Positions 9,299-18,708 are shown, counted from the stretch's first letter. The stretch: DNA of 64,000 nt from JBAJNL01 sp036881885 (GCA_036881885.1 JBAJNL010000001.1:14893-78892); one strand, 5' to 3'. Numbers and translations are program-made. The notes: a model not told the origin generated them from the letters alone.

Positions 9299-9319
9299 AC
9301 CCCCTTTGTGCAGGGGGGT
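9299..9319 (+). terminator. Probable terminator before lpdA
   Basis: A six-pair G/C stem (ACCCCC with GGGGGT) around an 8-nt loop, followed by TGTAAATTTTT. The T tract is offset, so termination efficiency is uncertain. It lies between the small Cys-rich gene and lpdA. Confidence 0.5.
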
Positions 9320-9354
9320 TGTAAATTTTTGTAAAACCGTTATCACCTTGTGAT

Positions 9355-10743
9355 ATGGCGAAAAAATGTGATCTTGCAATTATTGGTGGTGGCCCTGCGG
9401 GCTACACGGCGGCGCTGAGAGCCTCTGAAAAAGGCTTTCGGGTTGTGTGCATTGAAAAAGACGGCTTGGGGGGCACGTGCTTGCAGCGTGGCTGTATTCC
9501 CTCGAAGGCGTTGCTGCACACAGCGCATGTGTACCATCAAGTGCTGCATGTGAAAGATATGGGCCTTAAGGCGCAAGAGGTGGGTTTTTCACTGCCAGCG
9601 ATTCAAAAGCGTTGTCAGCAGACAATTGGTGCCCTTGAGCAGGGTATTGGCACTTTGTTTAAAGCAGCGGGTGTTGAACATCTCAAAGCCACAGCACAGC
9701 TAACGGGTGGGCGGTCGCTCAGCCTTCAAAGCAAAGACGGCAAAACAGAGTTGCTGGCTGAAAAAGCCATTGTGCTGGCATCGGGGTCTGTTCCCTTTAT
9801 GCCGCCACAGCTGCCAAAGCATGCGCGTCTTTTGTCGTCTGATGAAGCGTTGTCCTTGGATCACTTGCCCAAAACCCTGATTGTGGTTGGTGGTGGGTAC
9901 ATTGGCCTTGAGCTTGGACTGTTTTGGGCACGTTTGGGTACACGTGTTTCGGTGATCGAGGCTGCCCCAAACCTTTTGCCTGCCTGTGACGACGATGTGC
10001 GAGCCGTGTTGCAAAAAGAGCTTGAAAAGGCTGGCGTGACTTTTTACCTTGGTGCCGCGATGGAAAGTGCTAAAGGGACCGATAAAACGGCCGAGATCAA
10101 GGTCTTGCAGGCTGGTGAAACAAAAGAGCTTAAGGCAGATTATGCATTACTTGCGTTGGGGCGCAGAGCCGCCAGAGAAGGCCTTGGTTTAAAAGAGGCA
10201 GGCGTTCAGACCGACGAAAATGGCTTTATCATTGTGGATGATGGGTTTCAAACATCTCAGCCTGGCGTTTATGCGGTAGGTGATGCCATTGGTGGTGCTA
10301 TGTTAGCACACAAGGCCGAAAAAGAAGCCGAGGTGCTGATTCAACATTTTGCAGGTCAGCATAACGTTTTACAGTATGGCTTGATTCCCTCCGTGATTTA
10401 TACCGACCCCCAAATCGCATCGGTTGGCTTTTCTGAAAAAGAATTGAAAACGCAAGATGTTCCGTACGTTAGTGCTAAGGCGTTTTATGCGGCAAACGGC
10501 AGGGCCAAAGCGGCAGGCTACACGGCGGGGTTTCTGAAATTGCTGGCGCATCGCACCTCGGGGCGCCTTTTGGGTGTGCATATTGTTGGTGAGGATGCCG
10601 AGACACTGATAGACAAAGGCGTTTTAGCCATGCATTTAGGTGCCAGCGTGTTTGATCTTGTCGCAATGGTGCATGCCCATCCAACTTTAAGTGAACTTTA
10701 TAAAGAGGCAGCCCATAGCCTGGCTTTAAAAGTTGTCAAATGA
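9355..10743 (+). CDS. lpdA: Dihydrolipoyl dehydrogenase
   Basis: A flavoprotein of 462 residues, the E3 component that reoxidises dihydrolipoamide of 2-oxoacid dehydrogenases (and glycine cleavage) with NAD+. Seen: N-terminal FAD site GGGPAGYTAA, the redox-active disulfide GGTCLQRGCIPSK, the NAD-binding GGGYIGLELG at about 180, the second FAD motif VYAVGDAIGGAMLAHKAEKE, and the C-terminal active-site HAHPTLSELYKEA with the His-Glu pair. No E1 or E2 gene is adjacent, so it is a stand-alone copy. Confidence 0.95.
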   Translation: MAKKCDLAIIGGGPAGYTAALRASEKGFRVVCIEKDGLGGTCLQRGCIPSKALLHTAHVYHQVLHVKDMGLKAQEVGFSLPAIQKRCQQTIGALEQGIGTLFKAAGVEHLKATAQLTGGRSLSLQSKDGKTELLAEKAIVLASGSVPFMPPQLPKHARLLSSDEALSLDHLPKTLIVVGGGYIGLELGLFWARLGTRVSVIEAAPNLLPACDDDVRAVLQKELEKAGVTFYLGAAMESAKGTDKTAEIKVLQAGETKELKADYALLALGRRAAREGLGLKEAGVQTDENGFIIVDDGFQTSQPGVYAVGDAIGGAMLAHKAEKEAEVLIQHFAGQHNVLQYGLIPSVIYTDPQIASVGFSEKELKTQDVPYVSAKAFYAANGRAKAAGYTAGFLKLLAHRTSGRLLGVHIVGEDAETLIDKGVLAMHLGASVFDLVAMVHAHPTLSELYKEAAHSLALKVVK

Positions 10744-10846
10744 TGACTGCCTTTGGGGGTGTTTTGCGCACAAGGTAACGTGCGGTGCACACTGCCTTTT
10801 GCACAAGTGACTTGCAAAAAACAATAACTTTTTTCATAACAAAGGC

Positions 10847-12043
10847 ATGGCTCTTCAAAACCGACCCTTTTTTTTACACCTCTTTGCGCGTGTTGCTATT
10901 TTGCTTGTGTTTGCAAAGGCTGCACATTCAGGCGCGACTTACACGCCCAGTGTGCCCTTTAGTGATGGTGCGAAGCAGATCATTTTGTACGATATGCTGA
11001 CCGATACGGTGTTGTTTGAGAAAAACGCGCATCAAGCAATGACGCCGTCATCCATGACAAAGGTGCTGTTGGTCTATATGGCCTTTGCAAAGCTGAAAAA
11101 CGGCCAGGCCTCTTTGCAAGATTTGGTTCGGGTGAGTGCTAAAGCGCGCCATATGCAAGGCTCGCGCATGTTTCTAGAGCTTGCTTCAGACGTGACTCTA
11201 GAACAGCTTTTGCAAGGGGTGATTGTGCACTCGGGCAATGATGCGTCGGTTGCGCTTGCCGAAGGGCTTTATGGATCCGAGCAGGCGGCTGTGGCTGAGG
11301 CAAATCGCCTGGCACAAGAGTTTGGCTTGCGCCAAAGTCATTTTACAAACGTGACCGGATGGCCTGACTCAGATCATGTCTCGACGGCTTACGATATCTT
11401 GCGTTTGGGCATTCAAACCATTCGGGACTTTCCCCAGATGTACCGGCGTTTTTATGCGCAAAAATTCTTAACACACAACAAAATCAAACAATACAATCGC
11501 AACCCCCTTGTGCATCGCGGCTTGGGCGATGGCCTTAAAACGGGTACCACCGAAAAAGGGGGATATGGTTTGTTGGGCTCGGCCAAAAAGAAAGGGCGGC
11601 GTTTGGTTTTTGTGATTAACGGTCTGTCGGGCAATGCCGCGCGGGCGCGGGCAGCCTTTTCTTTGCTGAACTGGGGGTTCAAAAATTTTGACACCGTCAC
11701 ACTGTTTAAAAAAGGTGATGTTGTGGGGCGTGTGGCGGTGGAAGAAGGTGTGCAAAAGCAGGTGTCTGTTGTGGCGCCGCATGATATTGTGGTGGCGTAT
11801 CCTCGCGGTCTTAAAACGCGTGTCAGGGTGCGTTGCGTTGAACAAACGCTGAAGGCTCCCTTTAAAAAAGGTGATGCCGGTGGTCTGCTGCAAATTACAT
11901 CACCTTCTTTGCCGCTGAAGACGGTGCCGCTTGTGGTGGGGCAAGATGTCAAACGTTTGTCTTGGGCAGGTCGGCAATGGGCACGTTTGTATCAAGCGAT
12001 TGCGGGGCTTTTTGTGGTCGAGGAAGCAGGTTTGTCCGCATGA
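10847..12043 (+). CDS. D-alanyl-D-alanine carboxypeptidase (PBP5/6 family)
   Basis: A protein of 398 residues with a signal peptide. It trims the terminal D-Ala from peptidoglycan pentapeptides in the periplasm. The serine-peptidase S11 motifs are all present: SSMTK (SxxK, catalytic Ser), HSGNDAS (SxN) and KTGTT (KTG). A C-terminal beta domain (about 280-370, with VGRVAVEEG and VRVRCVEQTLKAP) matches the PBP5 C-domain, and the last hydrophobic stretch may anchor it to the inner membrane. The gene overlaps tmk by ATGA, the usual alphaproteobacterial dac-tmk order. Confidence 0.93.
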   Translation: MALQNRPFFLHLFARVAILLVFAKAAHSGATYTPSVPFSDGAKQIILYDMLTDTVLFEKNAHQAMTPSSMTKVLLVYMAFAKLKNGQASLQDLVRVSAKARHMQGSRMFLELASDVTLEQLLQGVIVHSGNDASVALAEGLYGSEQAAVAEANRLAQEFGLRQSHFTNVTGWPDSDHVSTAYDILRLGIQTIRDFPQMYRRFYAQKFLTHNKIKQYNRNPLVHRGLGDGLKTGTTEKGGYGLLGSAKKKGRRLVFVINGLSGNAARARAAFSLLNWGFKNFDTVTLFKKGDVVGRVAVEEGVQKQVSVVAPHDIVVAYPRGLKTRVRVRCVEQTLKAPFKKGDAGGLLQITSPSLPLKTVPLVVGQDVKRLSWAGRQWARLYQAIAGLFVVEEAGLSA

Positions 12044-12693
12044 GCACACAGGTGCAAAAACGCCTTTTTATCACCTTTGAGGGGGGGGATGGCGCTGGTA
12101 AAACAACACAAATACACCGTTTAAGCCAGTTTCTGACCAAGCAAGGTATTGATCACATCACAACACGAGAGCCCGGCGGTGCGCCGTTTTCTGAAAAACT
12201 GCGCAATGTGATGCTGGGTGAACAAGGTCGCGATGCGCAGCCTTTAACACAGGCGCTGTTAATGACGGCGGCGCGTTTCGAGCATGTCACAAAAGTGATC
12301 CAGCCCGCTCTTGAAAAAGGGCAGTGGGTTTTAAGTGATCGTTTTTTAGATTCAACAACTGTGTATCAAGGGTTCGCGCTGGGGGTGCCGCAACCCACGC
12401 TTATGCAGCTACATAAAATGGTTCTGGGTAATTTTAAGCCAGATATTACCTTTGTGTTTAGGTTAGGCGCTCATTTGGCCGAAAAGCGTGGGTCTTCAAA
12501 GCATCAAAATCATTATGACTTGCAAGATATTGCGTTTCGGCAGCGTGTCATGCAAGGATTTGATCAGTTGATCGAAGACAACCCGCTTCGCTGTATTGGC
12601 ATCGACGCCGAACAAAGTGTTGAACATATCACCGCTTTTATTCGCGAAGCGTTGGTGCATCACGGCGTGATTTTAGACAAGGCCCATTCCTAA
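12040..12693 (+). CDS. tmk: Thymidylate kinase
   Basis: Phosphorylates dTMP to dTDP for DNA synthesis. The protein is 217 residues from ATG at 12040, which overlaps the preceding stop codon by four bases; a longer in-frame reading lies inside dac and is rejected. Seen: P-loop FEGGDGAGKTTQ, the REPGGAPFSEKLR segment, and DRFLDSTTVYQG with the catalytic DR. In many alphaproteobacteria holB follows tmk; here the next gene is an unrelated exported protein. Confidence 0.95.
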   Translation: MSTQVQKRLFITFEGGDGAGKTTQIHRLSQFLTKQGIDHITTREPGGAPFSEKLRNVMLGEQGRDAQPLTQALLMTAARFEHVTKVIQPALEKGQWVLSDRFLDSTTVYQGFALGVPQPTLMQLHKMVLGNFKPDITFVFRLGAHLAEKRGSSKHQNHYDLQDIAFRQRVMQGFDQLIEDNPLRCIGIDAEQSVEHITAFIREALVHHGVILDKAHS

Positions 12694-12897
12694 TGATGCT
12701 TGCCAATGAAGCGCTTAGGCAGCTTTAGCATTGTTGCCCGCTTGTAAGTAGCCTGTCACAGATAAAACGTTTTTCAATCAATAAGATGTGCTTTCGGCAT
12801 TGTGAAAGCAAAGGTGCGCGGCTTTTTTGAAAGAGGTTTCTCTTTTTTCATCTTTTTGTATCTAAAATAGATATAAATGGAGTGTGGGTCTTCTTAA

Positions 12898-14241
12898 ATG
12901 ACTACAAGAATTGTCTTTTGTTTTTTGTTTTCTTTTTTGTGCGGGGTCTCTTTTCTAAAAGGGGATTTTTTCTTAGGAACCAAGCCGCTTAAAAAAAAGC
13001 CCCAGGCAATAGAGGTTTTTTTTGAGCCCTGCGTCAAAGGTGATAAAGCGCGTGTCATCTTGTATGCCGCTGGTAGCGTGGTTTTTAAGGGTTGCCTTAA
13101 AGAGGCTGCGACCCTTTTAATGCCGTTGCTGCCTAAAGAGCAGGTCCAGATTCAAAAAGGTGTTTTAGCCTATGAAAAAGATTTGACCAGTTTTATTGCA
13201 GAAAGTGATCGCAGGGCCTTTATAAAAGAGATGGCAACGGCTTTGTTTTATGCCGATTTAAAGGCCTTGGGCGCCGAGCGTGACAAAAGACTTGCAGCTC
13301 TTTTTCCAACGACAGCCTTACCATCTGCAAAGGGGCCACAACCTGATGAGCCTAAAGATCATGCAACTGCCTGTGCCGAAGAAGCAACGCATGTTTTTGG
13401 CCCGTGGAATGCCGAGATAACGCAGCAAGACGCAGACAGTAAGGGCGGTATCCGTGAAGACGGTTTCTTAAAACGTCCCCATGTGCCGCAACGTTTGGGC
13501 GGCCAAAACGGCGGCCAAGCACCCGGCGCAGACGGTTGGCGCTTTATCAAGGGTGATGGGCGCGAAACGCCAGCAAATGCGTTACAGGTGGTTTTGTGGC
13601 CAGGCAAGGTGCAATTGCAAAATGCCGATGGAAACAACCTGTGGGTTCCTTTGATTTTTACAGTCAAAGAGCGCAAAGATGCTGCCAAAACGCGTGCGCA
13701 AGCCCTGTGCTTTTTTTGGGTACGCGCCATGGCGTGTTTGGGCACAAACGATTTGCAGGGGCCCTTAAGCAAGCAAATTGGTGCACTCACTTTGATTGAG
13801 CGTTCCAAAGGTGATGACACGCCCCAGCAAGCAGTGCGCGTGGGTGAGAAAGTTGAAGAGGCGTGGATTGTGCACCCTGACAGCCAACGCAAGGTGCTTC
13901 ATGCCTCGTTAAAAGAAACACCACAGGCGCAGCATGTTTTGTCACTGTTTGATATCGGCGGCGTGGGGGTGTGGCAGGCAGCCAAAGGCACAAGCCGTGG
14001 CAAGATGCATATTGTGGCCATGAAGCCGGTAGGGGTCGATAATCAGCCCGGCCAGTGGGCCTTTTCACGCATGGCTACCTATCGTCAGTCAGCTTTTAAG
14101 CCGTGTCCCTTGCGTTTTGCGGCGGGAACAAGGCTGCTGATAGGGCACACCCTCTCCCCCAAAACGACTGAAGAGGTGGTGCACAAAAGTCAGGCGTCTA
14201 AGGTACCATCTTTCCCCAATGCCAAGCCCGCCTTACAATAA
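12898..14241 (+). CDS. Exported protein of unknown function, paralogue of the 15.5-16.8 kb protein
   Basis: A protein of 447 residues beginning with a signal peptide (MTTRIVFCFLFSFLCGVS). No known domain is recognised. The C-terminal part shares CPLRFAAGTRLLIGHT with CPLRLASGLRFFTAHD in the protein at 15487-16797, and both have a preceding W/C-containing segment (VRAMACLGTND against LKGMVCLGHDE). The two therefore look like divergent paralogues about 1.2 kb apart. The palindrome TATCTAAAATAGATA at about 12859-12873 lies some 25 bp upstream of the start and could be regulatory. Several Lys-rich and Cys residues suggest a folded exported protein; its role is unknown. Confidence 0.65.
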   Translation: MTTRIVFCFLFSFLCGVSFLKGDFFLGTKPLKKKPQAIEVFFEPCVKGDKARVILYAAGSVVFKGCLKEAATLLMPLLPKEQVQIQKGVLAYEKDLTSFIAESDRRAFIKEMATALFYADLKALGAERDKRLAALFPTTALPSAKGPQPDEPKDHATACAEEATHVFGPWNAEITQQDADSKGGIREDGFLKRPHVPQRLGGQNGGQAPGADGWRFIKGDGRETPANALQVVLWPGKVQLQNADGNNLWVPLIFTVKERKDAAKTRAQALCFFWVRAMACLGTNDLQGPLSKQIGALTLIERSKGDDTPQQAVRVGEKVEEAWIVHPDSQRKVLHASLKETPQAQHVLSLFDIGGVGVWQAAKGTSRGKMHIVAMKPVGVDNQPGQWAFSRMATYRQSAFKPCPLRFAAGTRLLIGHTLSPKTTEEVVHKSQASKVPSFPNAKPALQ

Positions 14242-14260
14242 AGACAAGGGTGGCATTGAT

Positions 14261-15325
14261 TTAGTTCACTACCGGTGACGTGGATGTTAACGAGATGTGT
14301 ATGTCAGACGAGCCCCCCCCCCCAGGCTTTGTGCGCGAACTAAATCTTTGCTTAATCGCTGCAAACTTTTTTCGTGCTGCGTTAAAACCTTTTTGTGGCA
14401 ACTTAACAAACACTTTATGCAGTGTCGAGCCCATGGCATTAACGGCCTCGTTGCATTTTTTGAAAAATTTCTTCCTTAATTTGTTAAATTCGCGCAGATT
14501 TTCTTGTGTCACCGAAACCAGTTCTCTTGACTTTTTAATGTCGCTGTCAATCTGCGTGTATTGCTCTTTTTTTAAAGCGTCAAAGCCGTCATATCTTTTA
14601 TCTGGGGATTCCTTGATATTACAAATGCTGTTGAGGTGATCTTCTAATGTTTTTTTCATGTCGCGACATTTCGGTACAAGCTCCTCTAGTTCAGTTTGCC
14701 GAAGATTAAGATAACTGGCTTGCCTGCCATGAAAAATTCTTTGAGCTTCGAAGAAATTTTCTTTGGCGCTTCGGTATTTAGATGCAGGATCTTGCCCAAT
14801 CAGCTTGATTAGAACCTTTTTAACGGATCTTTCCCCTTTTGCAACGTTTGTGTCAACTCTTAAAAGATCGTCGTCAAGTGCTTTGATTGCGCTATCGGCT
14901 GCTTTCATTTTTTGTCCGATCCTTTTTTGATCCTCAGTAGCGTTCGCAAGCTCGGTCGTTGCTTCTGCCAAAACCGTCTCAAGACTTTCAATCCGCGGTT
15001 TAAGCTGTCTTTTTAAAGCGCGATGTTTCTTAATCGTTTTTTCTGTTGCTGTTTTTTTTCTAAAAGGGTTACTTTGCTTAAGCTTTTGGCCCCACTCTTT
15101 GAACATCTCGCCCCAACTTTGTTTCTGTCCTTCCTGGGAGTTGACGACATTATCATATGCTGGGGGCATGTCGTTCTCGGGTGGGGCAGTGGGACTGCTG
15201 TCACCCCCTAAGTTCACTGCTTCAAATTTTTTATCAATATCTTTGTGTGCCAAAAGGCCTTGTGGTTGCCAGATAAAGCTTCCGCAAACGATGAAAGCAA
15301 AAAAGACTTTTTGAAAAGCAGACAT
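14261..15325 (-). CDS. Exported coiled-coil protein with PTAP and PPxY late-domain-like motifs
   Basis: A protein of 354 residues with a signal peptide (about 1-26, ending GLLAH). Just after it, residues 45-48 read PTAP and residues 54-57 read PPAY, eight residues apart in a disordered Pro-rich stretch. These are the two classic motifs by which viral Gag and matrix proteins bind host TSG101 (ESCRT-I) and Nedd4-type ubiquitin ligases. From about residue 80 to 330 the protein is almost wholly charged helix with heptad-like spacing (coiled coil), and the end is a basic, Gly/Ser-rich tail. No family is recognised. The motif match is seen in the sequence; action on host ESCRT is inference. It lies between two paralogous exported proteins on the other strand. 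Confidence 0.6.
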   Translation of the reverse strand: MSAFQKVFFAFIVCGSFIWQPQGLLAHKDIDKKFEAVNLGGDSSPTAPPENDMPPAYDNVVNSQEGQKQSWGEMFKEWGQKLKQSNPFRKKTATEKTIKKHRALKRQLKPRIESLETVLAEATTELANATEDQKRIGQKMKAADSAIKALDDDLLRVDTNVAKGERSVKKVLIKLIGQDPASKYRSAKENFFEAQRIFHGRQASYLNLRQTELEELVPKCRDMKKTLEDHLNSICNIKESPDKRYDGFDALKKEQYTQIDSDIKKSRELVSVTQENLREFNKLRKKFFKKCNEAVNAMGSTLHKVFVKLPQKGFNAARKKFAAIKQRFSSRTKPGGGGSSDIHISLTSTSPVVN

Positions 15326-15486
15326 GCTATTGAGCCTAAAGAGTATTTAATGTTAAAAAGGCAAAAAGCATGCCGATCTCTTTTTTGTATAAAACGTTGT
15401 TTTTTATCATAAAAATGTTTTATAGATTTTAATCTATTGATTTAATTTATTTTTTAAAGCCATTCATCTTTACCAAAGGATCTTTT

Positions 15487-16797
15487 ATGAAGCTTCAATC
15501 TCTTTCGTTCAATCCCTTGATACGTTTTAATCACCTAGCGCTGCAGCGGTTTTGTGTGGTGTTATTGATGACAGCAAGCACGCAAAGCTTTGCTGTTGTG
15601 CTGAAAGACGGCCAAGAAGAACCCCAAGCGGCATCTTGTACGCAAACAGCCGATCCAAACGTTTCTGTTCTTGAAGCAGCCGTATCCCAGCCAGTATGGC
15701 CGGCACCTGTCGGTGATGTGGGCACGATGCAGCTAACCGAACAAGGTCATATCTTTTTTCAAGGAGAGTCCACTCTGCGTGGGTTCACCGGCAATATCAT
15801 GATGGATAATAAAGAGCCCAAGGCCTTTACGTTGCCTTTAAGTTGGGCGATTGATTGCCACGGCTTTTTGCAGCCTCAAGGACGTTTTGAAGCTTTTGCC
15901 CAAGTTTTAAAAGCAACGTGGGATCGGCGCGCTGATTGGAAAGAAGCGCCTGGTCTTTCAGATTTGGCCAAAGAGACTACACCCCATATTTTGCGTCATC
16001 TTTCCCAAAGTGAGGATGTTTTGCCGCAACCTACCTTTCCAACACGTGATGGCGAGACAACGTGGTTTGGAACAAACACGCAATCAAGGTCGGGCTATAC
16101 GCTGCACCCGGTTGAAGAGGTGAAAGATTCAGTGTTTGTGCGTGTTTATGACAGGCCTTTTACATTGGTTGACCCCCAACAAGAACCTTATTTACCAGAT
16201 CAAACCTTTTATTTGGTCGAGATTTTTTTAAAGGGCATGGTGTGCCTTGGGCATGACGAAGTCAAAAGCGTGGGTGCTGGTTTTGAGCCATCTGCTGAGC
16301 CGTTTGATAAAAGGCAGCGCATGCTGACGCATCAAGGTAAAGTGCAGCATCCATGTGGGTGGGTGACGGCATCCCTTGGTGCACTGATCAGTGAAGAGGG
16401 TAAAGCTTTTATTCTTGAGGGCGCTGATGAAAAAGATAGCGGCTACACGTTCTTGCAAGGCATGCCAAAAGCCTATAACAACGGTCTTTGTGTGCACAAT
16501 GAAAGCTTTAATACGCTTGAACAATCAACGGTGTGCCCACTAAGGTTGGCATCAGGCCTTCGTTTTTTCACGGCGCATGACGGCTTGGTGCAAGAAAGCA
16601 CTGCAGAGGGCTTGCGGCAAAACGTTGAAAAGGAAACCGAAAAGGCGCTTGATGCCGCCGCAAGAGAAACTGACAGAGCGGTTGCCGAAGTGGCGCGTGC
16701 CACCAACAGAGCCGCCGCCGAAGTGGCTCGCGGCACCCAAAGAACGACGAAAGAGATAGAGCGTGGGATGAAAAGGCTGGGACGCTTTTTCAAATAA
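15487..16797 (+). CDS. Exported protein of unknown function with an amphipathic helical tail
   Basis: A protein of 436 residues. A longish basic N-region leads into a signal peptide (LQRFCVVLLMTASTQSFA). A good ribosome site (AAAGGA, spacing about 7) supports the start. The body is related to the protein at 12898-14241, as judged by the shared CPLR(L/F)A(S/A)G segment and cysteines. The last 45 residues are a separate helix with an 11-residue period (DRAVAEVARAT, NRAAAEVARGT, then RTTKEIERG), ending in the basic KRLGRFFK. Such helices often bind membrane. Function unknown. Confidence 0.65.
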   Translation: MKLQSLSFNPLIRFNHLALQRFCVVLLMTASTQSFAVVLKDGQEEPQAASCTQTADPNVSVLEAAVSQPVWPAPVGDVGTMQLTEQGHIFFQGESTLRGFTGNIMMDNKEPKAFTLPLSWAIDCHGFLQPQGRFEAFAQVLKATWDRRADWKEAPGLSDLAKETTPHILRHLSQSEDVLPQPTFPTRDGETTWFGTNTQSRSGYTLHPVEEVKDSVFVRVYDRPFTLVDPQQEPYLPDQTFYLVEIFLKGMVCLGHDEVKSVGAGFEPSAEPFDKRQRMLTHQGKVQHPCGWVTASLGALISEEGKAFILEGADEKDSGYTFLQGMPKAYNNGLCVHNESFNTLEQSTVCPLRLASGLRFFTAHDGLVQESTAEGLRQNVEKETEKALDAAARETDRAVAEVARATNRAAAEVARGTQRTTKEIERGMKRLGRFFK

Positions 16798-16812
16798 GTT
16801 TTAAGGTGCGCG

Positions 16813-18675
16813 CTACACAACGGTGACCGATTTGGCCAGGTTGCGGGGTCGGTCAACGTCATGGCCCAAGGCCGCGGCAACATCATAAGCCAAAAGCTGC
16901 AGGGCCACCGTTTGCGTGAAAACAGACAACACTTCAGGCACGTCAGGCAAGACCAGGGCGTGCTTTTTTTGCAGTGTATTAAGGGCCGTAAAACCAGTTT
17001 CGTCGGTTAAAATAAGGGCGTTGGCGCCGCGCGCCATAACCTCTTGAATGTTGGCCAGCGTTTTTAAGAAAAAGGGGCCAGAAGGTGCTAAAATCAAAAC
17101 CGGCAGACCTTCTTCGACAAGAGCCATGGGCCCATGCTTAATTTCGCCGGCGGCATAACCTTCGGCATGAATATAGGTGATCTCTTTCATCTTAAGGGCA
17201 CCCTCAAGCGCCATGGCAAAGAAAGGTCCGCGACCCAAATACAGCATAGATTTGGCGCCCACAAGCGTTTGGGCTTTTTGTTGAAACGTGTGTGACAAGG
17301 CCAGGGTTTGGGCCAAGGCGTCAGGCAGTTGCTCAAAGGCATCAATGATGTCGCCGCGTTGTTTGTCTGAAAGCGTCTTGCGCTCTTTGGCGGCCTCAAG
17401 CGCGATAAACATCAACACCAAAAGCTGGGCGACAAAAGCTTTTGTTGAGGCCACGCTCATTTCGGGGCCGGCGCATAATGGGAAAATGGTGTCCGAAAGG
17501 CGGCCCATGGCACTGTCTGTTGTGTTCAGCAAAGAAAACGTGTGTTGATGGTGCTTTTTGGCGTGACCTAAAGCCGCCAGCGTGTCTGCGGTTTCGCCTG
17601 ATTGCGAAATAAAGCCCACAGCACCCCCTTTGGGAAACGAGGGAACTTTTAACGGAAACTCAGAGGCCACATCCATCAGTGTTGGCAAGTGAGCCCACAT
17701 CTCAAAAAACGTGGCGCCCAGCATGGCCGCATAAGAGGCCGTGCCGCAAGCCGTTAAGCGCAGTAACGAAAGATCGCTCCACTTAAAGGGTACTTTGGGC
17801 AAATCAAGCCGGTGAATATGGTGGGTATAGTGATCAAGCAGCGCATGCACCACTTTGGGCTGCTCCCAAATCTCTTTGTGCATAAAGTGCGGGTGGTCGC
17901 CGCGGCACAAAACATTGTCCATGGGGTGTTGTTTGCTGTACGCAGGCTGCTTTTTCTGACCCTTGTGCCAAAGGGTGATGCCATCTGCAGACAACAGGGC
18001 AAGCTCTTGATCGTCAAGGTAAGCAATCTGTTCGACCAAATTGCCAAGGCTAATGGCGTCTGAACCTGCTGCACACACGCCGTTTTTATAGCCAACGGCT
18101 AACGGGTTGTGGCCTTGCCTGAAGGCAATCAGCGTGTCTTCAAAACCACGCACTAAAAACAAAACCGCAAACGAGCCTTCAAAACCCTTCAATGTGTTGG
18201 CCACCAAAGCAGGCAAGTGCTCTTGCTGCACAGGCTTTGTTTGCGCGGCTTGCGCTAATGCGCGCTCAAGCGCATACGAGAACAGCTCAGCGTCGGTTTC
18301 ACTTTCAAAAACAGCGCCTTCGTTTTCAAAGTGTTTACGCAAGGCTTCCATATTCTCAACAATACCGTTTTGAACCACCAGCACGTTTTGTGTGCCGTGT
18401 GGGTGCGCGTTTTCAAGCGTCACATTGCCATGGGTGGCCCAGCGTGTTTGGCCAATGCCTGCATTGCTGGCAATACTGTCGTTGGCTTGGGCTTTTTGTG
18501 CGATGCAGTCACGCAGGGCCTGAATGCGCCCAATCGAGCGTGTGCGCCACAAGGCTTCCTTGTTCCACAAGCCAATACCGGCCGAATCATATCCGCGGTA
18601 TTCAAGGCGCTCTAAGCCTTCTAAAAGAGCCTCACGCACATCAGTTTGCCCAGTAATGCCAATAATACCACACAT
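16813..18675 (-). CDS. glmS: Glutamine-fructose-6-phosphate aminotransferase
   Basis: A protein of 620 residues that makes glucosamine-6-phosphate from fructose-6-phosphate and glutamine, the entry to UDP-GlcNAc, peptidoglycan and lipid A. The N-terminal class II glutaminase domain begins MCGIIGITG with the catalytic Cys2, followed by LEYRGYDSAG and the RWATHG motif. Two SIS sugar-phosphate domains follow (TACGTASYAAMLG, SQSGETADTLAAL, then GRGPFFAMALEGALKMKEI) and the C-terminal tail is PRNLAKSVTVV. It lies 33 bp downstream of glmU on the same strand, so the two first UDP-GlcNAc steps are co-transcribed. No glmS ribozyme was seen. Confidence 0.97.
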   Translation of the reverse strand: MCGIIGITGQTDVREALLEGLERLEYRGYDSAGIGLWNKEALWRTRSIGRIQALRDCIAQKAQANDSIASNAGIGQTRWATHGNVTLENAHPHGTQNVLVVQNGIVENMEALRKHFENEGAVFESETDAELFSYALERALAQAAQTKPVQQEHLPALVANTLKGFEGSFAVLFLVRGFEDTLIAFRQGHNPLAVGYKNGVCAAGSDAISLGNLVEQIAYLDDQELALLSADGITLWHKGQKKQPAYSKQHPMDNVLCRGDHPHFMHKEIWEQPKVVHALLDHYTHHIHRLDLPKVPFKWSDLSLLRLTACGTASYAAMLGATFFEMWAHLPTLMDVASEFPLKVPSFPKGGAVGFISQSGETADTLAALGHAKKHHQHTFSLLNTTDSAMGRLSDTIFPLCAGPEMSVASTKAFVAQLLVLMFIALEAAKERKTLSDKQRGDIIDAFEQLPDALAQTLALSHTFQQKAQTLVGAKSMLYLGRGPFFAMALEGALKMKEITYIHAEGYAAGEIKHGPMALVEEGLPVLILAPSGPFFLKTLANIQEVMARGANALILTDETGFTALNTLQKKHALVLPDVPEVLSVFTQTVALQLLAYDVAAALGHDVDRPRNLAKSVTVV

Positions 18676-18708
18676 AAGACTGTACTTTGCTCCAATGGTT
18701 TAGGGTTG

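Noticed and set aside
12040..12897. holB expected after tmk
   Set aside because: The 200 bp after tmk hold no homologous sequence and the next gene is an exported protein.
18192..18656. Long plus-strand ORF of 154 codons
   Set aside because: Lies antisense inside glmS, which is intact and well conserved.
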